Shown here in pieces: positions 33,577-41,139 of a DNA stretch of 64,000 bases. Origin of the DNA: Aalborgiella sp963841045. GTDB taxonomy: Bacteria; Pseudomonadota; Gammaproteobacteria; Burkholderiales; Burkholderiaceae_C. How positions within the stretch are numbered: position 1 is the stretch's first letter; each line of letters opens with the position of its first letter. The translations under genes and the position numbers were made by a program. The notes under the pieces are model-generated. The model was given only the letters and a program-made list of their open reading frames with translations. It had not been told where the DNA came from and searched no databases. The DNA lies in the NCBI GenBank assembly GCA_963841045.1, contig CAWJBD010000001.1, forward strand, positions 248,001 through 312,000. Reading direction: 5' to 3'.

Positions 33577-33828
33577 TCAAGCGACATTACTTACGGTGGT
33601 TTTTGGCGGTACGAGTTCGGGCCAAATCTTTTCCCAATCGTTTGGGCGCAGGTCTTTCACGCTGACCTTGCCACCTGTGATCTCGATGATTTTTTTGACG
33701 TGCTGTACGGGAATTGGCCGGTCGTTTTTAAGCCAAACAACAACATTCGACGGAGCCAATCCAAGCTGTACCGCCAATGCTGTTTGTCCACCCGCGCAAT
33801 CAATCGCTGTTTGTATAAATTTATTCAT
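33577..33828 (-). CDS. Cro-like repressor (YdaS family)
   Basis: An 83-residue helix-turn-helix protein, ATG at 33828 (MNKFIQTAIDCAGGQTALAVQLGLAPSNVVVWLK). The QTALAVQLGLAPSNVVVWLKN segment is the DNA-binding helix pair of YdaS/Cro-type proteins. Divergent from the S24 repressor; their shared 50-bp region has an operator-like palindrome. The TSS predicted from the promoter would lie at the ATG, so the mRNA may be leaderless. Confidence 0.78.
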   Translation of the reverse strand: MNKFIQTAIDCAGGQTALAVQLGLAPSNVVVWLKNDRPIPVQHVKKIIEITGGKVSVKDLRPNDWEKIWPELVPPKTTVSNVA

Positions 33829-33834
33829 GGCTCG

Positions 33835-33864
33835 ATTATATACATTGTTTATAAGCATTGTCGA
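33835..33864 (-). promoter_or_regulatory. PR promoter of the early-left operon with operator
   Basis: On the minus strand TCGACA (33859-33864) and TATAAT (33835-33840) are 18 bp apart, close to consensus. The spacer and flanks contain the motif TACATTGTTTATAAGCATTG, nearly the same as the palindrome at 37213-37238. The start point would fall at about 33828, the A of the cro ATG. Confidence 0.7.
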
Positions 33865-33881
33865 AAATATTTAAGCAAAAT

Positions 33882-34592
33882 ATGAAAATGAACGAAATAA
33901 GGCGAAAACGGCTAGCTAAATTAATTGCTGATAGGTTTGAAGGGAACCAGTCAGCGCTTGCCATTGCTATAGGGAAAACGTCTACACAGGTCAATATGTG
34001 GCTCAGTGGGGCGCGTAACATGACCCGTGACAGCAGTGAGAAAATTGAAAGCGCATTACGACTACCTAGAGGTTGGCTGGATGATGAGGCGCAACAAACC
34101 CAACGTGCAGAAGAACCACCTGCCAAATATGATGTGGCCAGCCGTGCAAAATCAGGCGATCTCGCTATTCCGCAGTACGACGCTGGCGGTGCCATGGGGA
34201 ACGGCTTAATTCTTGAAGAAAAACAGCCAGGAATTATCAAAAGTTGGGTAGTCGATTACGAGTGGCTAAGGCTCAATGTCCGACATCACACAGGTGTGTC
34301 AAATTTATGCATCGTCACGGGCTTTGGACCATCCATGCAGCCCAAATACAACCCTGGCGATCCGCTACTGCTTGACAAGGGCGTGACCAGCGTTGAGACA
34401 GAGGGGATTTACTTTTTCCGAGTCGGTAAACACGGCTTTATCAAACAGCTGCAGCGCATACCAACTGAAGACGGGTTACTCATCCGCGCCAAGTCGCTCA
34501 ATAAGGACTATGACCCGTTTGACATTACGTCGAAGATGGATTTTGAAGTGTTTGGCAAGGTATTGACAGTTTGGAAAAGTGAGCAGGTTTAG
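33882..34592 (+). CDS. CI-like repressor with S24 peptidase domain
   Basis: A 236-residue protein, start at ATG 33882 (MKMNEIRRKR) or 33888. N-terminal HTH (NQSALAIAIGKTSTQVNMWLSGAR), a likely cleavage Ala-Gly in YDAGGAM, and the S24 catalytic dyad: Ser in GFGPSMQPKYNPGD and Lys in GKHGFIKQL. It maintains lysogeny and is inactivated by RecA-stimulated self-cleavage in the SOS response (family knowledge). Confidence 0.9.
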   Translation: MKMNEIRRKRLAKLIADRFEGNQSALAIAIGKTSTQVNMWLSGARNMTRDSSEKIESALRLPRGWLDDEAQQTQRAEEPPAKYDVASRAKSGDLAIPQYDAGGAMGNGLILEEKQPGIIKSWVVDYEWLRLNVRHHTGVSNLCIVTGFGPSMQPKYNPGDPLLLDKGVTSVETEGIYFFRVGKHGFIKQLQRIPTEDGLLIRAKSLNKDYDPFDITSKMDFEVFGKVLTVWKSEQV

Positions 34593-34620
34593 CAACTCAA
34601 CCCAAGGAATCTTATACAAA

Positions 34621-34788
34621 ATGACGACATCAACCACACCAATCAAGCGCCGCAGCTTATTCGCCCTGCTGGTTGCAACAATCATCACTCCCGTGGCTGA
34701 GGCAAAAGGCCGCAAGGGAAGCAGAAGAGTCGGCGGTAGAAATAGCCACGGCAAAGGATCACACTATGTCGGTGGGCGACGTAGATAG
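34621..34788 (+). CDS. Small secreted/anchored Gly-Arg-rich protein
   Basis: A 55-residue protein with a signal-like segment (RRSLFALLVATIITPVAEA) and a tail RVGGRNSHGKGSHYVGGRRR, a motif I associate with small proteins of phages and plasmids. The last 19 bases of the gene region (34774-34792) recur just 5' of the DGR template repeat. It follows the repressor and may be part of lysogenic cargo. Confidence 0.6.
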   Translation: MTTSTTPIKRRSLFALLVATIITPVAEAKGRKGSRRVGGRNSHGKGSHYVGGRRR

Positions 34789-34802
34789 CGCGGATTACTG
34801 AA

Positions 34803-35459
34803 GTGGCTGCTCAGAAAAACCAGTTGATTTCCGAATCAGCACAACTGGCAGTTTTGCAAGAAAAATTACCATCACTGACCACCGGTGTCGAAAGCTGTCT
34901 TGCTGTCGCATTTCCAAAGTCATCGAGCAAAAACTACCCGACAGCAGTACATTTCGCTAAACAAGGAATTGCCTATGAGGAGGGAAGCGTTCAGGGTCTG
35001 CTCTACCATTTTGCTGTATTCGGGAAGGATAAAGCACAGGCCGTTTCAGCACTCTCGGTGACGAACTTGCTTTTAAAACTAAAGGGGACATCGTTTTATG
35101 CTGGCGGCAAATTGATTGCTGCGCCTTATCGTATTCAATCCGTGCTGACCTGCTATCTTGAATCCTGTGGATCCACCGATTACCGCGCCCACTGCCACAA
35201 AGTAATTAACGACCCATTTCAAGTGAGACAACAGGCTGAAGAACGTTTTAGCGAGTCGATCTTTGATTTTTTACGCAGCCCTAGTCAGGCGCCAGCCGTA
35301 CAATGCTTATTCCCATGCCGGTATCTGGCAGGGTTTAGTTCTATTGGGTTATCTGGCCTGCACCCATCAAGCCATGAAGACCAAATACAAGCGGCGGCTG
35401 TTCGGAACGGCTGTGATTGGTGCCCGAATTTCAATCAGAAAAATTTCAAACAGCTATAA
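34803..35459 (+). CDS. Unknown protein, C-terminus possibly frameshifted
   Basis: A 218-residue frame from GTG 34803. No family recognised; the region to residue about 155 is helical. Beyond a T6 run at 35267-35272 the +1 frame (YAALVRRQPYNAYSHAGIWQGLVLLGYLACTHQ, to 35508) looks more protein-like than the annotated C-terminus. With one T fewer, the protein would be about 235 residues and overlap the next gene by 43 bp. Both readings are left open. Confidence 0.5.
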   Translation: MAAQKNQLISESAQLAVLQEKLPSLTTGVESCLAVAFPKSSSKNYPTAVHFAKQGIAYEEGSVQGLLYHFAVFGKDKAQAVSALSVTNLLLKLKGTSFYAGGKLIAAPYRIQSVLTCYLESCGSTDYRAHCHKVINDPFQVRQQAEERFSESIFDFLRSPSQAPAVQCLFPCRYLAGFSSIGLSGLHPSSHEDQIQAAAVRNGCDWCPNFNQKNFKQL

Positions 35460-35465
35460 CAAAAT

Positions 35466-35978
35466 ATGCATACCGTTGACTCAATTAAAGACAAATTCAA
35501 ACAGCTAGGCATTTCGACAATGATGCTTGGAGGCAACATTAAATGGTTACAGACTCTATTAACGCCTAATGAACAAATTGAAGCTGCCGTGAGTGGAACT
35601 TATAGTAAGCAAATCGGGGTACTTACGTTAACGAATAGACGGTTAATATTCTCAACCAGCTTTATGTTTAATAACAAAAGCGAAGACTACATGTTGAAAA
35701 ACGTTTCTTCTATCACTTGCGAATCTTTGGTATTTGGTAAAGTTTTAGTCCATGGGATGGGCAATATTTCTGAAATCACTCAGTGCAGTACAAAAGAGGC
35801 TGATGCATTTGTTGCACTTGTGCGTAGCAGAATGAGTAACAGCGAAACACCTCAGCAAAGTACGAATTCCTCGAACGACATGCTGGATAGGCTCGCCAAA
35901 CTTGGCGACCTTAAAGCTTCCGGGATCTTGACTGAGGAAGAGTTTCAGACTCAAAAAGCCAAATTACTAAATGCTTGA
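35466..35978 (+). CDS. PH-like and SHOCT domain protein
   Basis: A 170-residue protein. Residues about 35-120 form a bacterial PH-like domain (IGVLTLTNRRLIFSTSFMF...). The C-terminal 30 residues (DMLDRLAKLGDLKASGILTEEEFQTQKAKLL) are a SHOCT motif. Such proteins are common in accessory regions; membrane association or oligomerisation is typical. Cargo of the prophage, function unknown. Confidence 0.8.
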   Translation: MHTVDSIKDKFKQLGISTMMLGGNIKWLQTLLTPNEQIEAAVSGTYSKQIGVLTLTNRRLIFSTSFMFNNKSEDYMLKNVSSITCESLVFGKVLVHGMGNISEITQCSTKEADAFVALVRSRMSNSETPQQSTNSSNDMLDRLAKLGDLKASGILTEEEFQTQKAKLLNA

Positions 35979-36405
35979 AACACTGATTTGTCTTGTCATT
36001 GCTATATCTGACGGAGACACAATTAAAGTACGTTGCGGCGAAGTTGGAGCTTATGAACAACTCACAATCAGGCTGGCCGAAATTGATGCGCCTGAACGCA
36101 AGCAAGCATTTGGAACCCGCTCCAAAGACGCTTTAGGTGAGCTGTGCCATGAGTCGGTAGCAACCATAAAACCGCAAACCAAAGACCGCTACGGCCGCAC
36201 TGTGGCCAGAGTTGAGTGCAAGGGTAAGGACGCGAACAGCGAAATGGTACGGATTGGCATGGCCTGGGCTTACACAAAGTACCAAACAGATCCACTGTTT
36301 CCCAAACTAGAATTGCAGGCGCGTGCGCAGCGCATTGGGCTTTGGGTTGATTCTGGCTCAGCGAAGCCGCCTGTTGCTCCTTGGGAATTTAGGAAATTAA
36401 AGTAG
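35971..36405 (+). CDS. Thermonuclease-like (SNase) protein
   Basis: A 144-residue nuclease. AISDGDTIKVR has the DGDT metal-binding motif, IRLAEIDAPER the catalytic Arg/Asp pair and KDRYGRTVARV the second Arg motif of staphylococcal nuclease. The N-terminus is hydrophobic, so export is possible. It overlaps the SHOCT gene by 8 bp. Confidence 0.85.
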   Translation: MLETLICLVIAISDGDTIKVRCGEVGAYEQLTIRLAEIDAPERKQAFGTRSKDALGELCHESVATIKPQTKDRYGRTVARVECKGKDANSEMVRIGMAWAYTKYQTDPLFPKLELQARAQRIGLWVDSGSAKPPVAPWEFRKLK

Positions 36406-36453
36406 ATCACTACCATAATTCCAGCAAAACGATAAATATGCTAAAGTCGAAGT

Positions 36454-36747
36454 ATGCCAATTTTCCAAGTAACACCATTAGCAAAAAATGCGGATTTTGT
36501 CCGCACAGCTATTGCTAAGCATATAGCTGAAGCCGACCAGTTTGAAATACCAAATGAATCTGGTTGGTTTGTACGCTTCTCTGGTACTACCATTGAACTA
36601 TCCCATAAACTTGAGATTACAGGCCAAGCACAAGGCGTTTCAACACCCGTTGGATCAACATTGGTGACTCACATTGTGGCCTATTATGGGCGTGGCAGTA
36701 CAGACATGTGGGAGTGGCTAAAAACTCGCTTTGAGTCCGCCTCATGA
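36454..36747 (+). CDS. Hypothetical cargo protein (97 aa)
   Basis: A 97-residue protein (MPIFQVTPLAKNADFVRTAI...). It looks alpha/beta with no membrane segment or known motif. Translationally coupled to the next gene (ATGA). The pair may form a two-component function such as exclusion or toxin-type cargo; that is a guess. Confidence 0.6.
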   Translation: MPIFQVTPLAKNADFVRTAIAKHIAEADQFEIPNESGWFVRFSGTTIELSHKLEITGQAQGVSTPVGSTLVTHIVAYYGRGSTDMWEWLKTRFESAS

Positions 36748-37094
36748 ACGCTGCTATCGCTAGGAAAAAGGGCGATGAATCTTCGCCCACACCGCCTCAA
36801 ACTGTACCGTCGCAATCTGGCGCAGTAACTGGCAGCTATGACAGTTTTATTTGGCAGCAACTTACTGAAATTCAAAAATCAACAACTGAAATAAATTCAA
36901 ACCTGCAAAATCTGAAATCAAGTGTCGATGGTCTTAAAACAAAAGTAGAAGACTTGGTCAATTGGAAAAATAAAATTATCGGTGGCGCAATTGTTTTAGG
37001 TGCAGTTTGTGCATTCATAGGATTTTTGGCGAGTAAGGCAAGCGACTACATCACTATCAAAGCACCAACAACGATACAGGCACCGACCAAGTAA
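36744..37094 (+). CDS. Coiled-coil membrane protein
   Basis: A 116-residue protein: disordered N-terminus, coiled coil (TEIQKSTTEINSNLQNLKSSVDGLKTKVEDLV, about 42-72) and a membrane helix (IIGGAIVLGAVCAFIGFLA, about 78-96). Coupled to the preceding gene. It ends at a strong terminator. Topology resembles inner-membrane exclusion proteins. Confidence 0.65.
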   Translation: MNAAIARKKGDESSPTPPQTVPSQSGAVTGSYDSFIWQQLTEIQKSTTEINSNLQNLKSSVDGLKTKVEDLVNWKNKIIGGAIVLGAVCAFIGFLASKASDYITIKAPTTIQAPTK

Positions 37095-37125
37095 CGCCAT
37101 AACTCCTCGCCAACACATTGCCACC

Positions 37126-37150
37126 AAACCACCCAAGCGGTGGTTTTTTT
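37126..37150 (+). terminator. Terminator after the repressor/cargo operon
   Basis: AAACCACC-CAAGC-GGTGGTTT with a run of seven T residues. It closes the plus-strand transcript starting at the repressor and separates it from the early-right promoter. Confidence 0.85.
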
Positions 37151-37158
37151 ACGCCTAA

Positions 37159-37186
37159 CTATTAGGGTTTACCCTATTAGGGTTTA
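37159..37186. repeat. Direct repeat CTATTAGGGTTTA x2
   Basis: Two exact 13-bp copies (37159-37171 and 37174-37186) lie 15 bp apart upstream of the early-right promoter, with a TAGGGT-TT-ACCCTA dyad between them. Spacing on one face of the helix suggests a regulator site. Confidence 0.5.
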
Positions 37187-37212
37187 TTTTTTGATTTATT
37201 TCGATAAATCCA

Positions 37213-37240
37213 TATACATTGTTTATAAACATTGTATACT
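37213..37240 (+). promoter_or_regulatory. Early-right promoter with repressor operator
   Basis: A 26-bp near-palindrome (37213-37238) centred on TGTTTATAAACA matches the operator between repressor and cro at 22 of 23 core positions. TATACA and TATACT, 16 bp apart, frame it as -35 and -10. Binding by the repressor would block transcription of the early-right operon including the DGR region. Confidence 0.7.
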
Positions 37241-37281
37241 TCACCCATGCCGCTATTTTCCAGCGGTAAGGAGTGAAGAAC

Positions 37282-37620
37282 ATGAACCTCGCACAACAGT
37301 TTGCAAACAACATGATTGCCAAGTCAGAGCATGACATGCGCAATGACCAATTCGCAGCATCACTGCTTGCTGAATTAAAAAAACTACCTCCATGCCACCC
37401 TGAGCTTGAAAGCGTTGAGCTTGAGTTTGAACAGTTCGGCATGATGCTGAATTGCTTTTACGAATTTGAACCAGAGCAAACCGAGACTGAAATTGATCCG
37501 CCCTATGCAGCTCAATACAACCTTGCTTACGCATACATCGGGCACATTGACATTACGCAAGCGCTGACACCAGCGCAACGGTCTTATATCGAATCCGCCA
37601 TTGAGGGGGTTTGCGCATGA
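37282..37620 (+). CDS. Early-right protein, unknown
   Basis: A 112-residue acidic protein; ATG at 37282 follows AAGGAG (a GTG at 37273 is also in frame). No motif recognised. It is the first gene behind the operator-promoter and is coupled to the next gene. Confidence 0.62.
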   Translation: MNLAQQFANNMIAKSEHDMRNDQFAASLLAELKKLPPCHPELESVELEFEQFGMMLNCFYEFEPEQTETEIDPPYAAQYNLAYAYIGHIDITQALTPAQRSYIESAIEGVCA

Positions 37621-37817
37621 CCAACATCACACAAATCAAACCCGCTAAAACAGCGCCGCGCAAAGTGTCGTTAATCACCAACCGCTGCGCACTGGACAAC
37701 CCAGCGTTCAAATACACACCTGCAGCAGCCACCGACATCAGCGCACGATTTGACGCTATCTATGCCGCCCAAAACCGTGCCGCAGCTAAGCAACTCAAAA
37801 AGGCGGCCACCAAATGA
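37617..37817 (+). CDS. Small basic early protein (66 aa)
   Basis: Begins at ATG 37617, overlapping the preceding TGA. Basic ends (KPAKTAPRKVSLI, KQLKKAATK) suggest nucleic-acid binding. Unknown. Confidence 0.55.
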   Translation: MTNITQIKPAKTAPRKVSLITNRCALDNPAFKYTPAAATDISARFDAIYAAQNRAAAKQLKKAATK

Positions 37818-37900
37818 GCCGCATCGACTTTTACACCACATCAGCGTGTGTCATCGCATTGGCAGCGTTAGTAATCATGGCAAAGGTGGGCTGGCTATGA
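37814..37900 (+). CDS. Mini membrane protein (28 aa)
   Basis: ATG 37814 to TGA 37900, overlapping both neighbours by ATGA. One hydrophobic segment (ACVIALAALVIMAKVGWL). The coupling supports it as a real, though tiny, gene. Confidence 0.5.
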   Translation: MSRIDFYTTSACVIALAALVIMAKVGWL

Positions 37901-38034
37901 ATACGCAAACGGTCGAAATTGAAACCGTCGAATCAATCAATGCCGAATTTGCAAAAGCAATCTGTTGGGTTTGCGTTGGCGCAATCGCGGTGTTGTCCAG
38001 CGCTGGCTATTTCATTTTTAGGAGTGTGTTTTAG
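37897..38034 (+). CDS. Small membrane protein (45 aa)
   Basis: Acidic N-terminus and a C-terminal membrane helix (AICWVCVGAIAVLSSAGYFIF). The start overlaps the previous stop. Its TAG overlaps the first arm of a 13-bp inverted repeat. Confidence 0.55.
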   Translation: MNTQTVEIETVESINAEFAKAICWVCVGAIAVLSSAGYFIFRSVF

Positions 38035-38138
38035 GTTGGTGACTGCATGACGGGATATGGCGGCTCAAACCCGCCCAGTAGCAAAGCGCCGTTAGGCGGT
38101 AGTAGCTTGAAAGTTGAACGTAGCCCAGTCACCAACCT
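38033..38138 (+). other. Stem-loop formed by a 13-bp perfect inverted repeat
   Basis: AGGTTGGTGACTG (38033-38045) and CAGTCACCAACCT (38126-38138) are exact complements enclosing 80 nt that hold smaller stems. A second weaker stem (AAGTTGGT/ACCAACTT) lies just downstream (about 38185-38215). The span 38035-38281 has no gene. It may be an attenuator or small RNA. Confidence 0.5.
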
Positions 38139-38281
38139 AAACCATATTTTTAACATGAGTTGATTTATTGGTGCGTTACGGCCAAGTTGGTAGTTTTTGA
38201 TTGTTTCGACCAACTTCACGCCTTGTCTGTGGTGGCGGCAAGGGCGCATCAATAAGTCAATTTTTTAACCAAGGAGAAATC

Positions 38282-38476
38282 ATGAAGACTTACCGAGGAA
38301 TCGCAAAAGTTGTCAAACCGCTGCGCTATATCAGGAATAAATGCGCACAGACGACTTACACCGAAAAAGGTGCAAGTACCGTGTACGTTGAGCCCTACCC
38401 TGAAGCTGAATTTTACGCCAGCAAAGGCGATGGTGCAGCCGTACAGCGGATTGCAATGAGTTTGGTTCGGGGCTGA
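38282..38476 (+). CDS. Small early protein (64 aa)
   Basis: ATG 38282 follows AAGGAGAAATC. A basic N-terminal half (MKTYRGIAKVVKPLRYIRNKC) and an alpha/beta remainder. It lies directly before the RecB-like nuclease and may belong to the recombination module. Unknown family. Confidence 0.6.
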   Translation: MKTYRGIAKVVKPLRYIRNKCAQTTYTEKGASTVYVEPYPEAEFYASKGDGAAVQRIAMSLVRG

Positions 38477-38477
38477 T

Positions 38478-39272
38478 ATGACCACATCAATCCGCGCATC
38501 AAGCCTACCTGAGTTATTCGATTGCCCCGCGCGCTGGGAATCTAAACACATCAAGGGCATGCGTACACCTTCAAGCGGTGCGGCAGTTCTTGGTAAAGCC
38601 GTTCACGCAGGCACTGGTGCATTCGATTCCGCGCGTTTGTTGGGTAGCCCCGTAACAGCAGATGAAGCCGCCGCCGCTGCGGTAGACGCAATCTACAAAC
38701 CTGATGAAGACGTTGTTTGGGGCGACGATAAACCTAAAACAGCAGAACAAATTGCTGTTTCATTGCACAAAAAATACTGTGCTGGTGTTGCACTTGAAAT
38801 CGACTATACGGCTGTTGAAGCCAAATGTGACAGCCTCACTATCGCCGACCTTGGAATCACACTAACAGGCACGATTGACCGTGTTTACCGTGATTCTGAC
38901 GGGCTTCTTGGCATAGCCGATCTAAAGACAGGCAAGACGGCAGTCAGCGCAGATGGCAGCGTCAAAACACAAGGGCATGGCCTACAACTCGCCACCTACG
39001 AACTATTGGCAGAAGTTGCAATTGGCGAATCAATACTTGCAGACGCTCAAATCATCGGCATGCAAACAGGCGTGACCGATAAAGCACAGCGCATTGGTGT
39101 AGGCCGAATTTCAAGCCCACGCGACGCATTGATTGGCACAAGCGAATTCCCTGGTGCATTGCAGCACGCCTCCAAGTTTCTCAAGTCAGGACTTTTTTAC
39201 GGCAATCCGCGCAGCCAGCTGTGCGGGGAAAAGTTCTGTCCTATTTTCAAAAATTGCCAATTCAGAAAGTGA
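38478..39272 (+). CDS. PD-(D/E)XK nuclease (RecB/Cas4-like)
   Basis: A 264-residue nuclease. ASSLPELFDCPARWESKHI is the usual start; LTGTIDRVYRDSDGLLGIADLKTGK has the D...D-x-K catalytic motif and GHGLQLATYELL the Q..Y motif. Three or four cysteines near the end (LCGEKFCPIFKNC) with the early Cys suggest an iron-sulfur cluster as in Cas4/AddB. Works with the RecT protein as a phage exonuclease for recombination. Confidence 0.85.
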   Translation: MTTSIRASSLPELFDCPARWESKHIKGMRTPSSGAAVLGKAVHAGTGAFDSARLLGSPVTADEAAAAAVDAIYKPDEDVVWGDDKPKTAEQIAVSLHKKYCAGVALEIDYTAVEAKCDSLTIADLGITLTGTIDRVYRDSDGLLGIADLKTGKTAVSADGSVKTQGHGLQLATYELLAEVAIGESILADAQIIGMQTGVTDKAQRIGVGRISSPRDALIGTSEFPGALQHASKFLKSGLFYGNPRSQLCGEKFCPIFKNCQFRK

Positions 39273-39279
39273 TTTATCT

Positions 39280-40164
39280 ATGAACGCGACAACCTCAATC
39301 GAAAACCTACAAGCCGCCCAAGGTGGTGGGCTTCCCTCAACCGTGCCCTTAGAGACGCGCAATAACACAGCCGTCGTTCCTGGCTTCAACAGCGCCCAAG
39401 GATGGGAGCTGGCACAGCGTATTGCCAAGGCTTGGATGGCAGCAGACTTGGTGCCACAGGCATACCGTGGCAACTTGCCAAACACCATCGTGGCGCTAGA
39501 AATGGCAAACCGGATGGGAGCCAGCCCACTGATGGTCATGCAGAACCTTTACATTGTTCATGGAAATCCCGGCTGGTCTAGCAAGTTCCTGATTGCATGC
39601 TTCAACCAAAGCGGCAAATTTTCAGCATTGCGATACGAATTTCAGCGCGACAAATCAGACAAAGCGACAGCGTGCCGTGCTTGGGCTGTTGAAAAAGTAA
39701 CAGGCGAAAAGCTCACTGGCGCGTGGATTACCGTGGAAATGGCGAATGCCGAAGGCTGGTCTACCAAGTCGGGCAGCAAGTGGAAAACCATGCCCGAGCA
39801 AATGCTGATGTATCGTTCCGCCGCATTTTTTGTCCGCACATATGCACCAGAAATCAGCATGGGACTGCAAACCGCTGAAGAAATCGAAGACACGATTTAC
39901 GAAGCGCCAGCAGGGTCAGTACGCACGATTGATGGGATGCAAACAGCAGCCAGCGCGATCAAACCTGCAATCAACCAAGAAACTGGCGAAATATCAAGCC
40001 CACTCACCAGAACATATGACGAAATCTTGGATTCCATGACCAAGGCCACAAACCAAGAAGCGCTTGACGTGGCCGCCGATTGGATTGCCACTCTGAAAGA
40101 CCAATCATCACGCGATGAATTGAACAGCAAATACGAAGGATTCAGAGCCAAATTCCAACCATAA
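39280..40164 (+). CDS. recT: RecT-family single-strand annealing protein
   Basis: A 294-residue protein, ATG at 39280. QRIAKAWMAADLVPQAYRGNLPNTIVALEMANRMGASPLMVMQNLYIVHG is the conserved RecT core, followed by the WITVEMANAEGW region. It anneals complementary strands made by the neighbouring nuclease, as in RecE/RecT pairs. A longer frame start at 39133 lies inside the nuclease and is unlikely. Confidence 0.85.
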   Translation: MNATTSIENLQAAQGGGLPSTVPLETRNNTAVVPGFNSAQGWELAQRIAKAWMAADLVPQAYRGNLPNTIVALEMANRMGASPLMVMQNLYIVHGNPGWSSKFLIACFNQSGKFSALRYEFQRDKSDKATACRAWAVEKVTGEKLTGAWITVEMANAEGWSTKSGSKWKTMPEQMLMYRSAAFFVRTYAPEISMGLQTAEEIEDTIYEAPAGSVRTIDGMQTAASAIKPAINQETGEISSPLTRTYDEILDSMTKATNQEALDVAADWIATLKDQSSRDELNSKYEGFRAKFQP

Positions 40165-40170
40165 AACATA

Positions 40171-40217
40171 GCTGTAGGCAGCGTATAGGCTGCCTATCTA
40201 GCTATCAAATATATAGC
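40171..40217 (-). repeat. Dispersed repeat, copy 4 (divergent)
   Basis: On the minus strand GCTATATATTTGATAGC, then TAGATAGGCAGCC-ATACGCTG and CTACAGC, in the consensus block order. It lies in the gap between recT and the next gene. Confidence 0.5.
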
Positions 40218-40245
40218 AATTACTTTTAACCCAAAGGAGAAAACC

Positions 40246-40929
40246 ATGACAGAAAACACAACCCCTAAATCTGATGAAGAAAAACGCGCCGAATTGCTTG
40301 GTATGACCGCCGATACCTGCGGTCTGCGAGTGCTGCAGGTCTGTTTGCAAGAAATGAAACTGATGCCGGATGTTTGGTCGAAGCTGAGCGAAGACAAGCA
40401 AAACCAAGTCATCGACCGTTTGCGCGCCACGGTAGCAAACGCAATCACCATGGCCGTGCACACCATTGCCAGCGATGGACGAATTACCGTGCTTGCCGAT
40501 CTCGAAGGCGTTGCCATCAAAGATGAAATTAAGGCAACTTTCGTCGTATCTCGCAACAACGCAGCCGACGCACTACAGGGACTGTACGACAGCCACAAAA
40601 AGGCTTGCTTGCTGGTTGTTGCCACGCCTGAAGTCTACAAGCAAGGCATGAATGATGTGAAAGGCGAATCCGATCAGCGCGCCATGGACTTGGGTCAGGA
40701 GTACAAGCCAGACAGCGACGGTGACGGTATGGACGGCGTGATTGATGTCAAAGCCATCGAAAAACAACCGTTGCAGTCTGAACTAGAGCAAGCATATGGT
40801 GATGGACAGTTGGCCGCGCAAGAAGGCAAAACACTTAACGATTGCCCAATCATGGCCGGCGCATTGTGCATCGAGTGGGTTAAGGGCTGGAAAGCTTGGC
40901 ACGCAGAGCGTGAAGGAGCAGGCGCATGA
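40246..40929 (+). CDS. Early protein with C-terminal Rmf/CrpP-like domain
   Basis: A 227-residue protein. Residues about 180-222 (SELEQAYGDGQLAAQEGKTLNDCPI...CIEWVKGWKAWHAE) follow the Rmf/CrpP fold pattern (AY..G..AA..GK...CP...W..GW). The first 130 residues are a separate helical/beta domain of unknown role. Rmf binds ribosomes; phage members are unstudied as far as I know. Confidence 0.7.
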   Translation: MTENTTPKSDEEKRAELLGMTADTCGLRVLQVCLQEMKLMPDVWSKLSEDKQNQVIDRLRATVANAITMAVHTIASDGRITVLADLEGVAIKDEIKATFVVSRNNAADALQGLYDSHKKACLLVVATPEVYKQGMNDVKGESDQRAMDLGQEYKPDSDGDGMDGVIDVKAIEKQPLQSELEQAYGDGQLAAQEGKTLNDCPIMAGALCIEWVKGWKAWHAEREGAGA

Positions 40930-41102
40930 AATCCATCCAACAAATTGCGTCTTCAATGTATGAAGCCTATTGCCTACAGGCAGGCGGATTGACCTTTGAT
41001 AAAAAACCGCTGCCAACCTATGCCGAGTTAGGCGCTGACCGACAAGCTTGTTGGGAAGCTGCCGCAGAACGTGCCCGGGCTGAAATTCAAGATTGTCACT
41101 GA
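40926..41102 (+). CDS. Small early protein (58 aa)
   Basis: ATG 40926 overlaps the preceding TGA and ends at 41102. MKSIQQIASSMYEAYCLQAGGLTFDKKPLP then a helix (YAELGADRQACWEAAAERARAEI). This pattern is frequent in small phage proteins that precede fibre or DGR target genes; function unknown. Confidence 0.6.
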   Translation: MKSIQQIASSMYEAYCLQAGGLTFDKKPLPTYAELGADRQACWEAAAERARAEIQDCH

Positions 41103-41139
41103 GAAATCCACCTGTAAATCTAACTTTAGGAGCTAAAAA

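Noticed and set aside
38060..38138. Possible integron attC site (GTTAGGC inside the inverted repeat)
   Set aside because: No matching RYYYAAC arm in the correct place and no integron integrase nearby.
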